NCBI RefSeq assembly: GCF_003443535.1
Contig: NZ_CP031946.1
Coordinates: forward strand, 1,860,001 to 1,924,000
Length of the DNA: 64,000 nucleotides
DNA from: Ruegeria sp. AD91A
GTDB lineage: Bacteria > Pseudomonadota > Alphaproteobacteria > Rhodobacterales > Rhodobacteraceae
Direction of reading: 5' to 3'
The position numbers were made by a program, and so were the translations under genes. Shown here in pieces: positions 1-6,821 of this stretch (position 1 is its first letter; each line of letters starts with the position of its first letter). The notes beneath the pieces were generated by a model. It was not told the DNA's origin. It was given only the letters and a program-made list of their open reading frames with translations, and ran no database searches.

Positions 1-639
1 TGTTACTGTCGCGGAACACTGATCGAAACCAAGTTCGGATACCGGCCCATCGAAATGTTGAAGCCGGGTGATGAAATCTGGACCCGTGACAATGGCTATC
101 TACCCGTCATCTGGACAGGTGAACAGGCTGTCATCACAGCCGGTCGTTTCAGAATGGTCGAAATTCCCGAGGGAACGCTATCGAATTTCGCACCTTTGAA
201 AGTGTCCCAGCAACACAGAATGCTGGTCACGCACCCTTTGGCAGAAATCCTTTGCGCAGAGAACGAAGTGTTTGTTCCAGCTATCAGCCTTGTTGATGCG
301 GGCATTGCAACAATGTGCAAGGAGAACAGTGCAACTTACCATCATCTGCTGCTTGAGACACATAACGCCATTAACGCCAACGGAGCAAGTTCCGAGAGCC
401 TGCTGCTGGCACCATCCGCCAGCCGCCAGAACCCGGATGATCTGTTCTTTCACGGCCTGGTCGATCAGATTTTATCTGCCGTTGAAACCGCGAGGCTGAC
501 ACTGAAGAGAAAAGAGGCAACATTTTTGATCAACAGTATCTTGACCGTTGATCCGAATTCCCGTTTGATTCATACTCCGCCGCAGACCGAGAGGGGCATC
601 AGACCCGTCCGGGCAGGCAAAAACGAGGCTCGAGTATGA
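1..639 (+). CDS. Hint-domain protein, C-terminal part (5' end outside window)
   Basis: The reading frame is open from base 1, so this is the C-terminal 212 residues of a longer protein. It begins with the Hint (hedgehog/intein) block: an initial Cys in CYCRGTLIET, then a GDEIWTRDNG stretch, the PVIWTG strand and the VSQQHRMLV block. In roseobacters this Hint_2-type module commonly ends secreted RTX-like or structural proteins, and self-cleavage there is not established. There is no C-terminal HN splice pair, so protein splicing is unlikely. The last 60 residues are charged and match nothing I recognise. The stop codon overlaps the ATG of the next gene (ATGA), which suggests co-transcription. 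What lies N-terminal to the Hint block cannot be seen. Confidence 0.8.
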   Translation, partial: CYCRGTLIETKFGYRPIEMLKPGDEIWTRDNGYLPVIWTGEQAVITAGRFRMVEIPEGTLSNFAPLKVSQQHRMLVTHPLAEILCAENEVFVPAISLVDAGIATMCKENSATYHHLLLETHNAINANGASSESLLLAPSASRQNPDDLFFHGLVDQILSAVETARLTLKRKEATFLINSILTVDPNSRLIHTPPQTERGIRPVRAGKNEARV

Positions 640-944
640 AACAGTTTCTCCTTATCGCGTTTTGCGCCACGTCTCTCACGGCGGTGGCGCCTGTTGCAGA
701 CGCGGCGCAGATCAAGCGGGCGTGCATGGCGTCGGACCGGTCGGCAGCGACGCGGGATCGGTGTACTTGCATCCAGCGCGTGGCGGATCAGGCGCTGACC
801 CGAAGCGATCAGAAGACCGTGGCCAAGTGGTTCTCTGACCCGCATCAGGCGCAAGAGTTGAAGATGTCGCAGACCGCGCGCGATGATGCGCTGTGGGATC
901 GGTATCAGAACTTTGGCCAGATGGCGCAGGCGATCTGCAGCTAA
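636..944 (+). CDS. small exported protein of unknown function
   Basis: A 102-residue protein with a clear Sec signal peptide (MKQFLLIAFCATSLTAVAPVADA, cleaved around residue 23) and a mature part of about 80 residues. The mature part has four cysteines: one early, a C-x-C pair (RCTCIQ) and one near the C-terminus (AICS), so two disulfides in the periplasm are plausible. The rest is a charged, helical, Gln/Asp-rich sequence. It starts inside the stop codon of the Hint-domain gene, so the two are probably translated together. I do not recognise a family with a known function; similar short proteins are widespread in Rhodobacteraceae. Confidence 0.75.
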   Translation: MKQFLLIAFCATSLTAVAPVADAAQIKRACMASDRSAATRDRCTCIQRVADQALTRSDQKTVAKWFSDPHQAQELKMSQTARDDALWDRYQNFGQMAQAICS

Positions 945-1010
945 GCCCTTCGGAACGCTTGACCTGATGCACGCTGCGCCCCAGAAAAGGCGCAACGAAA
1001 GGTGTATCTT

Positions 1011-1964
1011 ATGGTGATGAAAGGGCTGACCCTGCGGGGCCTTGAAGTATTCGAGGCCTTGGCACGGACGGGATCTGTGGCGCAAGCCGCCGAGATCACG
1101 GGGCTCAGCCAGCCATCCGTTTCCCAGCAATTACGCAATCTGGAAAAGGCGTTGGGCACCGAACTGGTCGATCACGGGCGGCGACCGATGCGCCTGACAC
1201 AGGCCGGGCGCAGCTTTCTGGCGCGGGCCGAGACGGTTCTGGCCGAGCTGCAAATGGCACAAAGCGAATTGTCGGTCATGGATCTGGGGCATCTGACCAC
1301 GCTGTCAATCGGGCTGATCGACGACTTCGACAATGATCTGACCCCGCGGCTGGCAACGTTGCTGGCAGACAGTCTGACCCGATCGAATTTCAAACTGATC
1401 ACCTTGTCGAGCCTCGATCTGTTCGAGGCCCTGGCCGAACAACGCCTGCATATGGCCGTAACCGCCCATAGCGGAGAAGTGCTGGAGGGGGTGGTCGAGT
1501 ACCCTCTGGTCCGGGATCCGTTCATTCTGGTTGCACCACAGGGGTCGGGCGGAGTGGAGGCGGTACAGGACAGGCTGCCATATCTGCGCTATGCCCGCGA
1601 GCAACTGATCAGCCGGCAGATCGAGGCGCATATGGCGCGTGGCGCGCAGGAGTTTGAGGAACGGTTCGAGATCGGCTCGCACATGGCGCTGATGGCCATG
1701 GTTGCACGGGGCCTGGGTTGGGCGATCACGACGCCGCTGGGTTTCATGCGCGCAGCGCGGTTCCATGAAGGGCTGGAGGCCCATCCTGCCCCGTTCGGGG
1801 ATTTCTCGCGCAGCATATCCTTGCTGGCGCGTACGGACTGGTCCGATCAGGTACCGCAGGAGGTCGCGGGCATGACACGGCGCCTGATGCAGAACCAGAT
1901 CGTGGACCCGGCTTTGGCCAAACTGCCCTGGCTGAGCGGATCGCTGCGGGTGATCGGCGGTTAA
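1011..1964 (+). CDS. LysR-family transcriptional regulator
   Basis: A 317-residue LysR regulator. The N-terminal winged helix-turn-helix covers residues 5-65 (LRGLEVFEALARTGSVAQAA, then LSQPSVSQQLRNLEKALGTEL), followed by the usual linker helix and a periplasmic-binding-protein-like effector domain to the end. I chose the ATG at 1011 because GAAAGG lies 8 bases upstream; a GTG at 1002 and an ATG at 1017 are alternatives. The effector is unknown. LysR proteins often control a divergent neighbour, but here the upstream gene is co-directional and the downstream phosphatase is convergent, overlapping by 4 bases. The target therefore cannot be read from the context. Confidence 0.93.
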   Translation: MVMKGLTLRGLEVFEALARTGSVAQAAEITGLSQPSVSQQLRNLEKALGTELVDHGRRPMRLTQAGRSFLARAETVLAELQMAQSELSVMDLGHLTTLSIGLIDDFDNDLTPRLATLLADSLTRSNFKLITLSSLDLFEALAEQRLHMAVTAHSGEVLEGVVEYPLVRDPFILVAPQGSGGVEAVQDRLPYLRYAREQLISRQIEAHMARGAQEFEERFEIGSHMALMAMVARGLGWAITTPLGFMRAARFHEGLEAHPAPFGDFSRSISLLARTDWSDQVPQEVAGMTRRLMQNQIVDPALAKLPWLSGSLRVIGG

Positions 1965-2404
1965 CTGTCCAGATGAGCGGCAAGGCCCTCGACCGCCGCT
2001 TCAATCAGGTCCAGAGCGCCATCGAAATCCCTTGTATAATATGGGTCAGGCACATGATCCGCGCCGGTTTCAGGGGCGAAATCAGTCAGCAGGCGCACCG
2101 GGGTGTCACTGCCGGCGGGGCGCAGATCCTCGATATCCGCGATGTTGTTGGCGTCCATGCCGAGGATCAGGTCGAAGCGGGCGAAATCGGCAGCGGTGAA
2201 CTGACGAGCGCGCAGGTCACCCAGGTCGATTCCCCTGATCTTCGCAGCTGCCTGCATTGGGCCATAGGGCGGGTTCCCCGCGTGCCAGCCCATGGTTCCG
2301 GCACTATCGGTTACGTGGTGCGGCGCGCGGGCGCGGAAAACGCCTTCGGCAGCGGGCGAACGGCAGATATTGCCCAGGCAGACAAAGAGGATACGGTGTG
2401 ACAT
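1961..2404 (-). CDS. low-molecular-weight protein-tyrosine phosphatase
   Basis: A 147-residue cytoplasmic phosphatase of the LMW-PTP/arsenate reductase fold. The catalytic P-loop C-x5-R-S is at residues 9-16 (CLGNICRS), and the general-acid loop DPYY follows in the C-terminal third. The family cleaves phosphotyrosine from proteins; in bacteria it often counteracts BY-kinases of exopolysaccharide systems, but none is nearby. The start at 2404 was chosen because MSHRILFVC is the normal family N-terminus; upstream in-frame codons run into the sirtuin gene. It is transcribed divergently from the sirtuin, with 28 bases between the start codons. Confidence 0.93.
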   Translation of the reverse strand: MSHRILFVCLGNICRSPAAEGVFRARAPHHVTDSAGTMGWHAGNPPYGPMQAAAKIRGIDLGDLRARQFTAADFARFDLILGMDANNIADIEDLRPAGSDTPVRLLTDFAPETGADHVPDPYYTRDFDGALDLIEAAVEGLAAHLDS

Positions 2405-2432
2405 GCACCAAGCTGTACCGCGCGGAGGAGAA

Positions 2433-3131
2433 ATGGAAAAGATCGTGATCCTGACCGGGGCCGGAATATCCGCCGAAAGCGGGTTGAGCACCTTTCGCGA
2501 TGAGGGTGGATTATGGGCACAGCACCGGATCGAGGATGTCGCCACGCCGGAAGGATTCGCCTGCGACCCCGCACTGGTTCAGGGGTTTTACAATGCGCGG
2601 CGCGTTCAGGCCTCTGAGGTGCAACCCAATGCCGCACATGAAGCACTGGCCCGATTGCAACGCGACTGGCCCGGAGACGTCGTGATTGTCACCCAGAACG
2701 TGGACAGCCTGCATGAGGCGGGCGGCGCCGAGGATGTCATTCACATGCACGGAACATTGGCCGGCGCTTTGTGTTCTGCCTGCGGCCATCAATGGACCGC
2801 CCCGACCGAGATGGCTGTAGGAGAACCCTGCCCCGCCTGTGCGCACCCCTCTGCCCGGCCCGATGTGGTTTGGTTTGGTGAAATGCCCTATTTCATGGAC
2901 GAGATTTATGACCACCTGGCTAGCGCGTCGCTTTTTGCTGCCATTGGCACCTCGGGTCAGGTTTATCCGGCAGCGGCCTTTGTGCACGAGGCACAAGCGG
3001 CGGGCGCACGTACGATCGAAATCAATCTGGAACCGTCTCTGGGCGCATCCGGGTTTGACGAACGTATTGTCGGCAAAGCGGCTCAAACAGTTCCGCGATG
3101 GGTTGAGCATCTGCTTGCGCCGCACACTTAA
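2433..3131 (+). CDS. cobB: NAD-dependent protein deacylase (sirtuin, CobB type)
   Basis: A 232-residue sirtuin that removes acyl groups from lysines, using NAD. Visible motifs are GAGISAESG (residues 9-17), TQNVDSLHEAGG, the catalytic His in HMHGT and a Zn site formed by CSAC and CPAC. The sequence FYNARR contains the Y-x-x-R pair that marks class III (SIRT5-like) enzymes, so desuccinylation or demalonylation is likely alongside deacetylation. The ATG at 2433 has GGAGG four bases upstream; an in-frame ATG at 2403 lies before the Shine-Dalgarno. The length fits bacterial CobB. Confidence 0.95.
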   Translation: MEKIVILTGAGISAESGLSTFRDEGGLWAQHRIEDVATPEGFACDPALVQGFYNARRVQASEVQPNAAHEALARLQRDWPGDVVIVTQNVDSLHEAGGAEDVIHMHGTLAGALCSACGHQWTAPTEMAVGEPCPACAHPSARPDVVWFGEMPYFMDEIYDHLASASLFAAIGTSGQVYPAAAFVHEAQAAGARTIEINLEPSLGASGFDERIVGKAAQTVPRWVEHLLAPHT

Positions 3132-3192
3132 GGTACAGACAGCACGCGCTTAATTTGTATAGACTATCTTCGAAACGACTGGAGGACGAGAA

Positions 3193-3801
3193 ATGGCTGA
3201 TCAAGACCCCCGGACCGGTGAGATCCTTGATGACGACAGCATGGCCGGGCGCGACATGCTGGGCGAGCAGCTTTCCAGCCTGTGGTGGACCTTTCTGCTG
3301 CGCGGAGTATTGGCCGGGCTTGTCGGCATTGCCGCACTTTTCTGGCCGTCGGGCAGCATCGCGTTGCTGCTGCGACTGGTTGGCGTGCTGCTGATCCTCG
3401 ATGGCGGCCTGACGCTCTTGGGCGTTGGGCGACGTGGTGTGATGGGCGGCGCTGCGATTGGTGCGCTTCTGATCGGGCTTGTCCTGCTGTTCTGGCCGGA
3501 AGGGACGGTCAAACTGGCCTTTTTCCTGATGGGCGCATGGGCGCTGATCATCGGGATCGGCTCGCTGGCGGCCTCCGGGCAAATGCATGAGAGAGACCCG
3601 CAACGTGGCTCGATGCGCGTATCGGGATTCGTCGCGCTTGTCGTCGGGCTCGTTTTGATGATCTGGCCCGCGGTCGCGCTTGTTGCGCTGGGATGGGGCA
3701 TCGCCTTTTCGGCACTGGCCATTGCTGCCGTCATGTTCTGGCTGGCGTCCCGATTCCGTCAGGCCGGCGACCGTGTTGGCCTGAAGACCGTCAATAAGTA
3801 G
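3193..3801 (+). CDS. HdeD-like (DUF308) integral membrane protein
   Basis: A 202-residue inner-membrane protein with six predicted transmembrane segments arranged as three repeating pairs. Each pair contains the DUF308 pattern of a glycine-rich helix ending in a short FWP or IWP turn (LFWPSGS, LFWPEGT, MIWPAVA). The first 28 residues are acidic and cytoplasmic. HdeD of E. coli is linked to acid resistance, but the family's molecular role is unknown. A GGAGG lies about 9 bases before the ATG. The gene stands alone and is followed by a strong hairpin. Confidence 0.88.
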   Translation: MADQDPRTGEILDDDSMAGRDMLGEQLSSLWWTFLLRGVLAGLVGIAALFWPSGSIALLLRLVGVLLILDGGLTLLGVGRRGVMGGAAIGALLIGLVLLFWPEGTVKLAFFLMGAWALIIGIGSLAASGQMHERDPQRGSMRVSGFVALVVGLVLMIWPAVALVALGWGIAFSALAIAAVMFWLASRFRQAGDRVGLKTVNK

Positions 3802-3825
3802 CACCAGCGACAGCCACAAGGACAA

Positions 3826-3848
3826 CAGGCCGGGCAATGCCCGGCCTG
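3826..3848. terminator. strong hairpin between convergent genes
   Basis: A perfect 10-bp stem (CAGGCCGGGC / GCCCGGCCTG) with a 3-base loop. It lies between the convergent HdeD-like and copper-chaperone genes. There is no long T-run on either side, so termination would be Rho-assisted or imperfect. Confidence 0.6.
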
Positions 3849-3893
3849 ACGCATGAATGACGGCCGCAGCGCGGCCTGAAGACAGGCGTTGCC

Positions 3894-4364
3894 CTAGTTC
3901 GAATGTGATCCCCCGCCCATGTCCTGGCGCTCCAGATCGACCGGGATTTCGACTTCAACCTCGCCCGCTTTTTCGAAGATCAGCGTCACCGGAACCGTGG
4001 CACCCTGCTCGAACGGTGCCGTCAGCCCCATGAACATCACGTGGTCGCCGCCGCGTTTCAGCATATGGGTCTCGCCGGCCGGAATGGCAAAGCCTTCCTC
4101 GACATGCATCATCTTGGCCACGCCATTTTCGTCGACTTTGTGCGTATGCAGTTCGACCCGGGCCGCGGCATCCGAAGACGCGCCGACCAGCCGGTCATCT
4201 ATATCACCCTGATTCCGGATCATCATGAACGCAGCACCCGCCTTGGCGGTCTTTCCCGATGACCGGGCATAGGCGTCATCAACTTTGATTGTACCTTCGG
4301 CAAAAGCCGGCAAAGCCAGTGTCACAACGGCCAGAGTTGCAAACAGAGTAATCTTGAGGGACAT
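3894..4364 (-). CDS. periplasmic copper chaperone, PCu(A)C family
   Basis: A 156-residue exported protein: signal peptide 1-22 (ending LPAFA), then a cupredoxin-like PCu(A)C (DUF461) domain. The copper-binding His/Met ligands of the family are visible in KMMHVEEG, the following HML and the HVMFMG block near residues 85-115. The C-terminus is short and Met/His-bearing. These chaperones deliver Cu(I) to the CuA site of cytochrome c oxidase subunit II, so this gene links to the ctaC operon at 61-64 kb. The small Cys-containing membrane protein gene lies 40 bases upstream and probably shares its transcript. Confidence 0.93.
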   Translation of the reverse strand: MSLKITLFATLAVVTLALPAFAEGTIKVDDAYARSSGKTAKAGAAFMMIRNQGDIDDRLVGASSDAAARVELHTHKVDENGVAKMMHVEEGFAIPAGETHMLKRGGDHVMFMGLTAPFEQGATVPVTLIFEKAGEVEVEIPVDLERQDMGGGSHSN

Positions 4365-4404
4365 CGTGCCTCTCCTGTGTTTTGAGTTTGAAAAAGATTG
4401 GTTT

Positions 4405-4755
4405 TCAAATACTTACAGGCGGCGCGCGCGCCGGGGAGCCGGGGACTGGCAAAGCGATCTGATTGACCAGATGCCGCAACGGCGAAGGCTGCGCCTGTTT
4501 CGGTGCCACAGGCATCGATGGGTGGGCGACGGCAATCGCGCCAATCAGGGACAGCGCATAGTCCGGACAGTAATGCGGTGGTGCGGTCGGTTGCCCGTCT
4601 TCGTCCATATAGACAACGACCGGACCGGTGCCTGTGCACAGCACCATCTGACCCACGGCCCTGTCCATGCCGCGCGAAACAGCAAGGCCCTGCCCGGTCA
4701 GAACCAAAAGCAGGGACAGAACATAAGGTAGGATTCTGATTAAAACTGGTCTCAT
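4405..4755 (-). CDS. small exported protein, DUF2946-like, upstream of copper chaperone
   Basis: A 116-residue protein with an N-terminal signal or anchor helix (residues 6-26, IRILPYVLSLLLVLTGQGLA). It also has a pair of cysteines in the pattern VLCTGTG...HYCPDYA and a hydrophobic, proline-rich C-terminal third. This layout resembles the DUF2946 group found beside copper-handling genes, but the match is by pattern only. It is co-directional with the PCu(A)C gene, 40 bases apart, so a role in copper handling is inferred. A perfect 12-bp inverted repeat sits 32-64 bases upstream of its ATG and covers a possible -35 element. Confidence 0.75.
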   Translation of the reverse strand: MRPVLIRILPYVLSLLLVLTGQGLAVSRGMDRAVGQMVLCTGTGPVVVYMDEDGQPTAPPHYCPDYALSLIGAIAVAHPSMPVAPKQAQPSPLRHLVNQIALPVPGSPARAPPVSI

Positions 4756-5101
4756 CCTGACCCGGGTATAGGTCAGTCAGCAGAGTAGCTTCAAGCGCCA
4801 AAGGGTCGCGCTTGAAGCTGGCTTCAGTAGTCAATTCCCGGTCGTTTCACCTTGCTTGTATTGAAGCTGGTGTGGGAACGGTTCACCCTGCGCTGCATCC
4901 GCGTGCAAGCCGAAATTGCTTTGCGAAAGACCGCGGCCAGGAACAGGAAAAGGTAGAAACTTTTTAATGTCATAGTGTGGCCCCCGCCTGATGAATGACA
5001 GTTACGTTAGGTCAGATTCGAGAGCCCGTATGTGAAGCAATTCACCAATAGCGAAAAATAATTTCGAAATTGAAAACAATATGAGGCAGTGTGGGCGTTT
5101 C
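4756..5101. other. intergenic region with repeated TTGAAGC arms
   Basis: About 400 bases separate the copper-related genes from rpmB. It holds the inverted-repeat cluster at 4787-4870 and a 12-bp palindrome AATTTCGAAATT at 5060-5071 inside an AT-rich stretch, probably part of a promoter or spacer. A 49-codon open frame on the minus strand (4824-4973) is not convincing. No RNA gene is apparent. Confidence 0.5.
4787..4819. promoter_or_regulatory. 12-bp perfect inverted repeat, candidate operator
   Basis: AGCTTCAAGCGC at 4787-4798 is the exact reverse complement of 4808-4819, with a 9-base spacer. The right arm also starts a second dyad, TGAAGC-TG-GCTTCA (4813-4826), and TTGAAGCTGG recurs at 4861-4870. 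On the minus strand the left arm contains TTGAAG, placed 17 bases from CTATAC, which could be the promoter of the 4405-4755 gene. A transcription-factor site is the simplest reading; the regulator is unknown. Confidence 0.5.
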
Positions 5102-5140
5102 AAAAAAGAAAAAGCCCCGCACCAAAGAGGTACAGGGCTT
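5102..5140 (-). terminator. rho-independent terminator of rpmB
   Basis: On the minus strand a 12-bp stem (AAGCCCTGTACC with GGTGCGGGGCTT, one mismatch) with a 5-base loop is followed by a T-rich run. It lies 22 bases after the L28 stop codon. Confidence 0.9.
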
Positions 5141-5162
5141 GAAATACCGTTAGCGAAAAAGC

Positions 5163-5450
5163 TTAGGCCGTGGCTTGTGCCTTGGCGATTTCCTTCTTCA
5201 CTTTCAGAGCGTTCGACGACAACTCGTCATCCTTGGCTTTGGCCAGGAATGCGTCCAGACCACCGCGGTGGTCAACCGAACGCAGGGCAGCGGCCGAGAT
5301 GCGCAGCTTCACGCCGCGGCCCAGGGTCTCGGACTGCAGGGTGACGTCATTCAGGTTCGGCAGGAAACGACGACGAGTTCTGTTTTTGGCGTGGCTGACA
5401 TTGTTGCCAGTCATCGGGCCTTTTCCGGTCAGTTCGCAACGGCGCGACAT
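5163..5450 (-). CDS. rpmB: 50S ribosomal protein L28
   Basis: A 95-residue basic protein with the L28 signature: N-terminal [12 protein letters not shown], then [15 protein letters not shown], the NLNDVTLQS strand and a lysine-rich C-terminal helix. The length and sequence are typical of alphaproteobacterial L28, a component of the large ribosomal subunit near the E site. The zinc-binding cysteines of the C+ form are absent apart from C5, as usual in this group. It is monocistronic, with a strong terminator. Confidence 0.98.
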   Translation of the reverse strand: MSRRCELTGKGPMTGNNVSHAKNRTRRRFLPNLNDVTLQSETLGRGVKLRISAAALRSVDHRGGLDAFLAKAKDDELSSNALKVKKEIAKAQATA

Positions 5451-5636
5451 GGTTTCTTCCTTTGTTTCTGGAGGCCGGGCACAAAGCCCTCGGCCAAATC
5501 ACAAGGGGCACAACCCGAAGTCGCGCCCGAAAACTGGTTGGATGCGTGTAGTGGGAATCGCAGGGAGGGTCAAGACGGGCTGCGCGAATTCTTTCATTTT
5601 GCGCCAACCTTTGAAACCCCGCCCTTTTTCAACCCG

Positions 5637-6608
5637 TCAGGTCAGCGTATTGAGCAGTTCCTGTGCCGCCAAAACCGGGTTCAGATGCCCGGCCGAGACT
5701 TCGGCATTCAGACGCTCCATCTCAGCCTTGGCTTGCGGCGTGTCGAGGCGAGCCAGAAGGGCGTGACGGACCTCCTGATCGAACCAGTAACGTGCCTGCG
5801 CGGCGCGGTTGGCCTCCCAGATACCGTTGTCGCTGCGCCATTGGATCAGGGATTGCATCTCGTCCCAGGCTTGCTCCAGCCCCTGTTCTTCGACCGCTGA
5901 AACGGTCATTGCCTTGGGGAAACCTTCGGGATCCTGGGGGCGCTTGCGCAGCAATCGCAGCGCGCCGGCATAGTCTGCGCACGTCCGTGTCGCCGTGGCC
6001 TTCAGGTCACCATCCGCCTTGTTGATCAGGATGATGTCGGCCATCTCCATGATGCCACGTTTGACACCCTGCAATTCGTCCCCACCCGCCGGGGCCAACA
6101 ACAACAGGAACAGGTCCGACAATTCAGACACCACCGTTTCGGACTGCCCTACGCCCACGGTTTCGATCAGCACCACATCATAGCCCGCGGCCTCGCACAG
6201 GGCGATGGCCTCACGGGTCCGTCGGGCAACGCCGCCGAGATGGCTCTGGCTGGGGGACGGGCGGATGAAAGCGTTCTTCTCGCGGCTCAGGCGTTCCATC
6301 CGGGTTTTGTCCCCCAGAATCGAGCCCCCCGAACGGGCAGAGCTGGGATCGACTGCCAGAACCGCGACACGCAGCCCCTGCCCCGTCAACATCATTCCAA
6401 AGCTTTCGATGAATGTGGACTTGCCCACTCCTGGCGTGCCCGACAAACCGATCCGCAGCGCCTGGCGCCCCGATCCGGCGAGCTGTGCCAACAGCTCGCT
6501 CGCCTGTGCGCGATGATCGGCGCGGTTGCTTTCCACCAGAGTGATTGCACGTGCCAGCGCCCGGCGCTCGCCCTTCAAAATCCTGTCGCTAAGGCTGTCT
6601 GTCTGCAT
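5637..6608 (-). CDS. meaB: MeaB/ArgK-type G-protein chaperone of methylmalonyl-CoA mutase
   Basis: A 323-residue SIMIBI GTPase. The P-loop GTPGVGKST is at residues 57-65, followed by a DPSS switch motif, the ETVGVGQSE switch II and the NKAD base-recognition motif, with a C-terminal helical dimerisation arm. MeaB protects and reloads adenosylcobalamin in methylmalonyl-CoA mutase, part of propionate and ethylmalonyl-CoA metabolism. The start at 6608 gives MQTDSLSDRI, a normal N-terminus; the 48 residues further upstream have no family match. The mutase is not in this window. It is divergent from hrpB. Confidence 0.92.
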   Translation of the reverse strand: MQTDSLSDRILKGERRALARAITLVESNRADHRAQASELLAQLAGSGRQALRIGLSGTPGVGKSTFIESFGMMLTGQGLRVAVLAVDPSSARSGGSILGDKTRMERLSREKNAFIRPSPSQSHLGGVARRTREAIALCEAAGYDVVLIETVGVGQSETVVSELSDLFLLLLAPAGGDELQGVKRGIMEMADIILINKADGDLKATATRTCADYAGALRLLRKRPQDPEGFPKAMTVSAVEEQGLEQAWDEMQSLIQWRSDNGIWEANRAAQARYWFDQEVRHALLARLDTPQAKAEMERLNAEVSAGHLNPVLAAQELLNTLT

Positions 6609-6821
6609 TCTTGTCCCGATCCTAGAGGCAAGAATAGTTGCCGCGCTCCGGGGGCGTTTGTCCAGACCGGAGGTCTCTGGAAATGCGATCAAGGCAATAG
6701 CTGCGTCAATTCGTGCGCCGCGTGGCACTTCCGGATATGGTCTTGGCACCATGGGTTACACCAAAGTGCTCGCACTGTGCGAGAACTGGACGTCACCTGC
6801 ATGATGGCGGATAAGAGCCGG

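Noticed and set aside
4824..4973. 49-codon minus-strand frame beginning MTLKSFYLFLFLAAVF
   Set aside because: The hydrophobic start is tempting, but the ribosome-binding site is weak, the rest is basic and featureless, and it overlaps the repeated regulatory arms.
6240..6821. Long N-terminal extension of HrpB
   Set aside because: It runs antisense through meaB, and HrpB starts normally near 6822, where the length matches the family.
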